A DNA stretch of 64,000 bases from positions 1 to 64,000 of the forward strand of contig NZ_BMJJ01000017.1 of NCBI RefSeq assembly GCF_014643375.1, given 5' to 3'. Both the position numbers and the translations under genes were made by a program. This stretch comes from Aureimonas glaciei (GTDB taxonomy: Bacteria; Pseudomonadota; Alphaproteobacteria; Rhizobiales; Rhizobiaceae). The notes beneath the pieces are model-generated. The model was not told the origin of the DNA. It did no database searches and saw only the letters and a list, made by a program, of their open reading frames with translations. Position 1 is the first letter of the stretch; each line of letters begins with the position of its first letter. Shown piece after piece: positions 58,198 to 64,000 of this stretch.

Positions 58198-58438
58198 CCG
58201 GTCCCGACCACTCCGCAAGCGAGGCCTCGGCCGCATCGACTGTCGATCGGCCGGGCGCGCATCCACCCCTTGGCGCCCCGGCATGGCGGGACGCGCCCGC
58301 GAGTCTATAGCGGCCCGCTTGCGTCAAGCAAACCGCCGAGGCATCCCGCCAACAGCTGTGTGATGCCGCAAAGGCCAGACCGCCGACGTCGCGCCCGGAG
58401 CCCGAACGCGCCCCGAGAGGAGGCGCCGGGCCGACCGC

Positions 58439-58936
58439 TCACGCGCGGACGGCCCGTGCCATCGGCATGAGGTCGCCGTTCATGCCGGCCAAGGGAGCGT
58501 GCTGGGCGAGATTGCCGCGCATGCGCAGCAGCGCCTTTTCCATCGTCCGGAGTTCGCCGGCTTCGATTCCCTCGGTGATCTGGGCATAGAGCTGCGTGGC
58601 CAGCGGTCGGATCTGGTCGATCACCTCGTTGGCCTTCGCCGTTTGGTGGATCACCTTGGCGCGGCGGTCGGTGGAATCGGTCGTGCGCACGATCAGGCCG
58701 CGGGCCTCCAGCCGGTCGAGATAGGCCGAGAGCGTCATCGGCTCGACCCCCATCCGCTCCGCCAGCACCGCCTGCCGCGCCCCGCCGTAGCGGGCGACAT
58801 GCGCCAGAGCGCGGATTTCACCGGGCGTCAGCTCCAACCCGGCGTCGCCGACCGACTTCTCAAAAGCCTGGCGAAACAGTCGGGACAGATCCGTGAGAAG
58901 AAAACCGAGCGAGTTGTCGGGTATGAGCTGCGTCAT
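58439..58936 (-). CDS. MarR-family transcriptional regulator
   Basis: A 165-residue winged-helix regulator. N-terminal dimerisation helices (LLTDLSRLFRQAFEKSVGDAG) precede the DNA-binding part: LTPGEIRALAHVARYGGARQAVLAERMGV, recognition helix EPMTLSAYLDRLEARGLIVR and the wing TTDSTDRRAKVIHQT. AAGAAGA precedes the ATG. It is divergent from the M3 peptidase gene, with an AT-rich stretch between that may carry its operator. Ligand and targets are unknown. Confidence 0.92.
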   Translation of the reverse strand: MTQLIPDNSLGFLLTDLSRLFRQAFEKSVGDAGLELTPGEIRALAHVARYGGARQAVLAERMGVEPMTLSAYLDRLEARGLIVRTTDSTDRRAKVIHQTAKANEVIDQIRPLATQLYAQITEGIEAGELRTMEKALLRMRGNLAQHAPLAGMNGDLMPMARAVRA

Positions 58937-59125
58937 CGTCTTTCTTCTTCTTGATAATTGCGACCGATCGGTACAAGGGATGAGGTTATGGCGATCCGTC
59001 GAGCAGGAGTTGCGTTCCGCGGGCGGGGGTGAACCCGGGCGGTCTGGCAACCCGAAAGCCGGGTTGTCAACAATTTCAATTCTATACGTAAAATTGTCTA
59101 GACGACTAAAATTAAGGCTATCGGG
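58937..59125. promoter_or_regulatory. AT-rich divergent promoter region with inverted repeats
   Basis: Bases 59064-59118 are strikingly AT-rich for this window. TTGTCA (59064) and TAAAAT (59089, 19 bases on) could drive the peptidase gene. CAATTTC...AAAATTG and the palindrome GTCTAGAC (about 59096-59103) are candidate MarR sites. Binding is inferred from the arrangement of a MarR gene divergent from its neighbour. Confidence 0.5.
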
Positions 59126-61189
59126 ATGTCAGATCACGCCATTGTGTTGCCGCTCTCCCTGTGGAGAACACAGTCATCGCTCGGCGAATGGCCCGATTTT
59201 GCTGCACTGCAGCCCAGCCTTTTCGAAGCGGCCTTCACGCAGGCGATGGCGGAGCACCGCGCCGAGATCGACGCCATCGCCAGCCCTTCCGAGACAGCGA
59301 CTTTCGCCAATACGATCGCGGCGATGGAACGCGCCGGCCGTGCCCTCTCGCGCGTCGCCTCGGTGTTCTACACGCTGGCGGGCGCGCATACGGATGCCGC
59401 ACTGCAGGCGCTGGAACGCTCGCTGTCGCCCAAACTCTCGCGCCACTCCTCCGCCATCGTCCTCGATGCGGCCCTGTTCGCGCGAATCAGTGACGTCTTC
59501 GCCCGTCGGGCGGCGATCGCCGAGACGGAGCAGCTGACGGCCGAGGACCTGCGGCTGCTCGAGCGGGTGCACCAGGATTTCGTCCGCGGCGGCGCAGAGC
59601 TCCAGGGCGAGGCGCGGCTGCGGCTGGCCGAGATCGACGCCCGCCTGTCGGAACTCGGCACGGCCTTCTCCCAGAACATCCTCGCTGACGAGCGAAACTA
59701 CGTGCTGCCGCTTGGCCCTGAGGATCTGGGTGGCCTGCCCGGGTTTGTGCGCTCGGCCATGGCCGAGGCGGCCCGCGAGCGCGGGCTTGCCGGCCACGCG
59801 CTGACCCTGTCGCGCTCGATCGTCGTGCCCTTCCTGACCTTTTCCGACCGGCGCGACTTGCGCGAGACGGCGTTCAAGGCCTGGATCGCCCGCGGCGAGA
59901 ATTCCGGCGAGACCGACAATCGCGGCCTGATCGGCGAGATTCTCACGCTGCGCGCGGAAAAGGCGGCGCTGCTCGGCTTCGATTCCTTTGCGGCCTACAA
60001 GCTCGACGACGCCATGGCGAAGACGCCCGCGGCCGTGCGCGGCCTCTTGGAGCAGGTCTGGGACAAGGCGCGGGCGCGGGCCCTCGTCGATGCGGCCGCG
60101 CTGCGGGCGATCGCCACGGCGGAAGGCGACAACGCGCCGCTAGAGCCCTGGGACTGGCGGTATTATTCGGAGAAGCGCCGCCAGGCGGAGTTCGACTTCG
60201 ACGAGGCGGCGCTGAAGCCTTATTTCCAGCTCGACCACATGATCGAGGCGGCCTTCGCCGTCGCGTCGCGCCTGTTCGGCCTGTCCTTCGAGCGTCTGCC
60301 CGAGGCGCCGGCCTGGCACGCGGACGTCCGCGTCTGGCGCGTGCGCAATGAAGGCGGCGCCGAGATCGGGCATTTCCTCGGCGACTATTTCGCCCGCGAG
60401 TCGAAGCGCTCCGGCGCTTGGATGAGCGCCCTGCGTGGTCAGCACAAGCTCGACGGCGGCCAGACGCCGATCATCTACAATGTCATGAACTTCGCCAAGC
60501 CCGCCGACGGCGAGCCGGCGCTGCTGTCGGTGGACGACGCCAAGACGCTGTTCCACGAATTCGGCCACGCGCTGCACGGACTCCTGTCCGACGTCACCTG
60601 GCCGAGCCTGTCGGGCACCTCGGTGGCGCGCGACTTCGTCGAACTGCCCTCGCAGCTCTACGAGCACTGGCTGACAGTGCCGGAAGTGCTGGAGCGCCAC
60701 GCGCTGCATGTCGAGACCGGCGAGAAACTGCCGCAGGCGCTGATCGACAAGATGCGCGCGGCGGAAAATCTCGACGAGGGCTTTCGCACCGTCGAATACA
60801 CGGCCTCGGCGCTCGTCGACCTCGCTCTGCACGAGAGCGGCGCGGCGCCGGCCGATCCGCTCGCCCGCGAGGCGGAGATTCTCGAAAGGCTCGGCATGCC
60901 GCGCGAGATCGTGATGCGCCACCGCACGCCGCACTTCGCCCACATCTTCTCCGGCGACGGCTATTCGGCCGGCTACTATTCCTACATGTGGTCGGAAGTG
61001 CTCGACGCCGACGCCTTCGAGGCCTTCACCGAGACCGGCGACGCCTTCGACAAGGCGACGGCGGACAAGCTGCTGCGGCACGTCTATTCGGCCGGCGATA
61101 CAAGGGATCCCGCGGTGCTCTACACCGCCTTCCGCGGCCGCATGCCGACCACCGAGGCGCTGCTGCGCAAGCGCGGCTTCGCCGGCTGA
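59126..61189 (+). CDS. M3-family metallopeptidase (oligopeptidase A/Dcp-like)
   Basis: A 687-residue zinc peptidase of family M3, which cuts short peptides in the cytoplasm. The active site is LFHEFGHALHGLLSDVTW (HEXXH at 477-481) with the third ligand glutamate in the following ARDFVELPSQLYEHW helix. The N-terminal half (TFANTIAAMERAGRALSRVA; AEQ-type helices) is the usual helical lid. There is no signal peptide. Whether it is OpdA-like or a peptidyl-dipeptidase Dcp cannot be settled by reading. It is divergent from the MarR gene. Confidence 0.94.
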   Translation: MSDHAIVLPLSLWRTQSSLGEWPDFAALQPSLFEAAFTQAMAEHRAEIDAIASPSETATFANTIAAMERAGRALSRVASVFYTLAGAHTDAALQALERSLSPKLSRHSSAIVLDAALFARISDVFARRAAIAETEQLTAEDLRLLERVHQDFVRGGAELQGEARLRLAEIDARLSELGTAFSQNILADERNYVLPLGPEDLGGLPGFVRSAMAEAARERGLAGHALTLSRSIVVPFLTFSDRRDLRETAFKAWIARGENSGETDNRGLIGEILTLRAEKAALLGFDSFAAYKLDDAMAKTPAAVRGLLEQVWDKARARALVDAAALRAIATAEGDNAPLEPWDWRYYSEKRRQAEFDFDEAALKPYFQLDHMIEAAFAVASRLFGLSFERLPEAPAWHADVRVWRVRNEGGAEIGHFLGDYFARESKRSGAWMSALRGQHKLDGGQTPIIYNVMNFAKPADGEPALLSVDDAKTLFHEFGHALHGLLSDVTWPSLSGTSVARDFVELPSQLYEHWLTVPEVLERHALHVETGEKLPQALIDKMRAAENLDEGFRTVEYTASALVDLALHESGAAPADPLAREAEILERLGMPREIVMRHRTPHFAHIFSGDGYSAGYYSYMWSEVLDADAFEAFTETGDAFDKATADKLLRHVYSAGDTRDPAVLYTAFRGRMPTTEALLRKRGFAG

Positions 61190-61535
61190 GGGGCGGTCAG
61201 CGGAGCCCGTGGCCCGGCGCCGGCGCCCGGGTCGGAAGAGCTCGCGCGTCCGGTGAGGGCGGTCGGATGCGGCCGGAGTCGAGGAGAGAGAGCGACGCGG
61301 TGCCACCGCGCTCCCCTCCGCTCGACCTTCCGCCTCGGCCGCTTGCGGGGGAGCCGCGAAGCCTGCAACGCCTCGACAATCGCCCTTCGCATCACCACCT
61401 CAGATCCAGCCGTTGCTGCTAGACCTTTCGCAAATGCGAAAATTCCTGTAAGGCACCGCTCATGCAAGGCACGAGGGCGTCCGTCTGACGGAAGCGTCGG
61501 GCGTGCCCATCCCTTTTCTTTTCCGGTGGTATAGA
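61190..61535. other. Intergenic region upstream of typA
   Basis: About 345 bases with no recognised gene; open frames are short and R/P-rich. The segment 61480-61530 (GGCGTGCCCATCCCTTTTCT...) is pyrimidine-rich and leads into typA, but I see no clear -35/-10 pair or riboswitch fold. Confidence 0.45.
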
Positions 61536-63362
61536 ATGAAGCTCCGCAACATCGCGATCATCGCGCACGTCGATCATGGCAAGACGACCCTGGTCGACAA
61601 GCTCCTCTCGCAGTCGGGCTCCTTCCGCGAGAACCAGCGCCAGGAAGAGCGCGCGATGGATTCCAACGACCTGGAAAAGGAGCGTGGCATCACGATCCTG
61701 GCCAAGGCGACCTCGGTCGAGTGGAAGGATGTCCGCATCAACATCGTCGACACCCCGGGCCACGCCGACTTCGGCGGCGAAGTCGAGCGCATCCTGAACA
61801 TGGTGGACGGCGCGGTCATCCTCGTCGACGCGTCGGAAGGCCCGATGCCGCAGACCAAGTTCGTGCTCGGCAAGGCGCTGAAGGTCGGCCTGAAGCCGAT
61901 CGTCGCGATCAACAAGATCGACCGCCACGACGAGCGCCACCAGGAAGTGCTGAACGAGATCTTCGACCTCTTCGTCGCGCTCGACGCCACCGAAGAGCAG
62001 CTCGACTTCCCCGTCCTCTACGGCTCGGGTCGCGGCGGCTGGATGGCCGAGGCGCCGGAAGGCCCGCAGGACAAGGGCCTGGAGCCCCTGTTCGATCTCA
62101 TCGTCAAGCACGTGCCGGAGCCGGACACCGCCGGCAAGGACGAGCCGTTCAAGATGATCGGCACCATCCTCGAGGCCAACCCCTTCCTCGGCCGCATCAT
62201 CACCGGCCGCATCCAGTCCGGCTCGATCAAGCCGAACCAGCCGGTCAAGGTTCTGCACGGCGACGGCACGCTGCTGGAAACCGGCCGCATCACCAAGATC
62301 CTGTCCTTCCGCGGCCTCGAGCGCGTGCCGGTCGACTATGCCGAAGCGGGTGACATCGTCGCCATCGCCGGCCTGTCGAAGGGCACCGTCGCCGACACCT
62401 TCTGCGACCCGCAGGTCAACGAGCCGCTGGTCGCCCAGCCGATCGATCCGCCGACCGTGACCATGTCCTTCATCGTCAACAACTCGCCGCTCGCCGGCAC
62501 CGAGGGCGACAAGGTCACCAGCCGCGTCATCCGCGACCGTCTCCTGAAGGAGGCCGAGGGCAATGTCGCGCTGAAGATCGAAGAGGCCGCCGACAAGGAT
62601 AGCTTCTACGTCTCCGGCCGCGGCGAATTGCAGCTCGCCGTGCTGATCGAGACCATGCGCCGCGAAGGCTTCGAAATCGGCATCTCGCGTCCGCGCGTCA
62701 TCATGCAGACCGGCGAAAACGGCGAAAAGCTGGAGCCGATCGAAGAGGTCGTTGTCGACGTCGACGAGGAGCATGCCGGCATCGTCGTGCAGAAGATGAG
62801 CGAGCGCAAGGCCGAGATGGTCGAGCTGCGTCCTTCGGGCGGCGGTCGCCAGCGTTTGGTCTTCCACGCCCCGACCCGTGGCCTCATCGGCTACCAGTCG
62901 GAACTGATGACCGATACCCGCGGCACGGCGATCATGAACCGCCTGTTCCATTCCTACGCCCCCTACAAGGGCGAGCTGGCCGGCCGCAACACCGGCGTCC
63001 TGATCTCCAACGACGCCGGCGAAAGCGTCGCCTTCGCGATGTTCCACCTGGAAGACCGCGGCCCGATGGTCATCGAATCCGGCACCAAGGTCTATGAGGG
63101 CATGATCATCGGCATCCACACCCGCGAGAACGATCTCGAGGTGAACGTGCTGAAGGGCAAGAAGCTCACCAACATGCGCGCCTCCGGCAAGGACGAGGCG
63201 ATCAAGCTGACGCCGCCGATCCGCATGACGCTCGACCGCGCCCTCTCCTGGATCCAGGACGACGAGCTGGTCGAGGTGACGCCGAAGACCATCCGGCTGC
63301 GCAAGCTCTATCTCGACCCGAACGAGCGCAAGCGGCATTCGAAGTCCAGCAAGGCGGCCTGA
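61536..63362 (+). CDS. typA: Ribosome-binding GTPase TypA/BipA
   Basis: A 608-residue translational GTPase involved in ribosome assembly and stress adaptation. Motifs: [20 protein letters not shown] (G1, 10-17), [16 protein letters not shown] (switch), [29 protein letters not shown] (G4), then the EF-G-like beta and domain III/V blocks and the TypA-specific C-terminal domain ([20 protein letters not shown], then [16 protein letters not shown]). GGTGGT precedes ATG 61536; the frame to 61503 is not used. A strong terminator follows. Confidence 0.97.
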   Translation: MKLRNIAIIAHVDHGKTTLVDKLLSQSGSFRENQRQEERAMDSNDLEKERGITILAKATSVEWKDVRINIVDTPGHADFGGEVERILNMVDGAVILVDASEGPMPQTKFVLGKALKVGLKPIVAINKIDRHDERHQEVLNEIFDLFVALDATEEQLDFPVLYGSGRGGWMAEAPEGPQDKGLEPLFDLIVKHVPEPDTAGKDEPFKMIGTILEANPFLGRIITGRIQSGSIKPNQPVKVLHGDGTLLETGRITKILSFRGLERVPVDYAEAGDIVAIAGLSKGTVADTFCDPQVNEPLVAQPIDPPTVTMSFIVNNSPLAGTEGDKVTSRVIRDRLLKEAEGNVALKIEEAADKDSFYVSGRGELQLAVLIETMRREGFEIGISRPRVIMQTGENGEKLEPIEEVVVDVDEEHAGIVVQKMSERKAEMVELRPSGGGRQRLVFHAPTRGLIGYQSELMTDTRGTAIMNRLFHSYAPYKGELAGRNTGVLISNDAGESVAFAMFHLEDRGPMVIESGTKVYEGMIIGIHTRENDLEVNVLKGKKLTNMRASGKDEAIKLTPPIRMTLDRALSWIQDDELVEVTPKTIRLRKLYLDPNERKRHSKSSKAA

Positions 63363-63384
63363 TCGTCGGACACGCGAATTTATG

Positions 63385-63413
63385 AAAGGCGGGGCCTAGT
63401 GCCCCGCCTTTTT
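63385..63413 (+). terminator. Terminator of typA
   Basis: AAAGGCGGGGC pairs with GCCCCGCCTTT around CTAGT, followed by T's. Confidence 0.9.
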
Positions 63414-63463
63414 TCATGGGCGGTTCTATGGGATAGATCGCCGATCACGGCAGAGGGGTGCCC

Positions 63464-63913
63464 ATGTACACGAACATTTTGATCGCCACCGACGGGTCCG
63501 AGCTCGCGCAGAAGGGCGTCGAGCACGGATTGGCGCTGGCCCGTCTCTGCGGCGCCAAGGTGACCGTCCTGACCGTGTCCGAGCCGTTTCCGACCTTCGA
63601 CCTCGTCTCCAAGCTCGGCTTCTTCCAGGATCCCGAGGTGGTCGCCCGCTACGCGGCGGACTGCAAGACCCTGGCCGACGAGACCCTGACCCGGGCACAG
63701 GCCGCCGCCGAGGCCGCCGGCGTCTCCTGCGAGACGCTCTATGTCGCCGACAGCGCCCCCGCCGCCGGCATTCTGGAAGCGGCGAAATTCCGCGGCAGCG
63801 ACCTCATCGTCGTCGCCTCGCACGGCCGTCGCGGGCTCGAGCGCATGGTGATCGGCAGCCAGGCGACCAAGGTGCTGACGCAGGCCACCGTTCCGGTTCT
63901 GGTCGTCCGCTGA
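63464..63913 (+). CDS. Universal stress protein (UspA family)
   Basis: A 149-residue UspA protein. It reads YTNILIATDGSELAQKGVEHGLALARLCGAK at the start and GSDLIVVASHGRRGLERMVIGSQATKVLTQATVPVLVVR at the end, with the ATP-binding loop G-R-R-G-L-E-R-M-V-I-G-S (GxxGxxxx-GS type), so it should bind ATP. The ATG at 63464 has CAGAGGGG at ideal spacing; a GTG at 63458 would add only two residues. Its exact stress role is unknown. It is monocistronic. Confidence 0.94.
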   Translation: MYTNILIATDGSELAQKGVEHGLALARLCGAKVTVLTVSEPFPTFDLVSKLGFFQDPEVVARYAADCKTLADETLTRAQAAAEAAGVSCETLYVADSAPAAGILEAAKFRGSDLIVVASHGRRGLERMVIGSQATKVLTQATVPVLVVR

Positions 63914-64000
63914 CGCCTTTCGCCTGAGGGCCTCACGCCCCCGGCCGTGCATCGGCGCGGCCGGCACGGTGGCGGGCATTTTCCGGCACCGAGTAAGGCG

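Noticed and set aside
61419-63338. 639-codon reverse-strand open frame opposite typA
   Set aside because: Antisense shadow of typA; reads as repetitive D/L/V/A blocks that mirror the GTPase codons.

Overview
This GC-rich window looks like chromosomal DNA of an alphaproteobacterium in the Hyphomicrobiales (Rhizobiales), possibly near Aurantimonadaceae. The order-level placement rests on an alphaproteobacterial rRNA operon with a helix-9 insert in the 23S gene, the SOS imuA-imuB-dnaE2 cassette behind a GAAC-N7-GAAC box, the DUF2849-cysI-DUF934-cysH-cysD-cysN operon, ftsK-lolA-xth, and Rhizobiales-type intergenic palindromes. The family is only a guess.

Layout. Bases 1-4070 are the end of an rRNA operon: 16S-23S spacer, 23S, spacer, 5S and a terminator. 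From 4.3 to 14.2 kb come two small conserved genes, a zincin-like peptidase, the mutagenic SOS repair cassette, and a reverse-strand cluster of a ring-cleavage dioxygenase (MhqO-like), a hydrolase (MhqD-like) and a short GNAT protein. From 14.7 to 22 kb are a PPK2 polyphosphate kinase, DctA, a FAD oxidoreductase divergent from a Tat-exported hydrolase, leuD and fadD. Initiator tRNA-fMet is at 22.4 kb. From 22.8 to 27.5 kb lie a small acidic protein, an agmatinase-family protein and a reverse-strand block of ProX-type editing factor, CnoX-like thioredoxin, Lon N-domain protein and Trm112.

The one clearly accessory patch is at about 28.0-30.3 kb, next to tRNA-Gly(GCC). It has visibly lower GC and holds two coupled genes, an unrecognised protein and an XRE-ImmA/IrrE metalloprotease. 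This is the best candidate for an uncharacterised toxin-antitoxin or defence-like module. A MazEF pair follows at 39.9 kb. Between and around them are an MscS-like channel, an AraC regulator divergent from an SDR, leuB, asd, a phytase-like exported protein and an OmpA-like lipoprotein.

From 40.7 to 46.8 kb is a compact sulfate-assimilation operon. Its CysH has the Fe-S cysteines of an APS reductase, so no CysC is needed. Its CysN ends in a hydrophobic tail, and a tiny membrane ORF overlaps its stop codon. From 47.3 to 52 kb are a UbiH-type hydroxylase, TesB, and glnK-amtB behind a sigma-54-like promoter. From 52.2 to 57.7 kb are ftsK (with an exact CtrA-box consensus upstream), lolA, a DUF1349 protein and xth. 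The window closes with a cyclic-nucleotide-binding protein, MarR, an M3 peptidase, TypA and a UspA protein.

Limits: families are assigned by reading protein motifs, not by database search. Start codons were chosen from Shine-Dalgarno spacing and usual family length. No insertion sequence, prophage or CRISPR array is visible.
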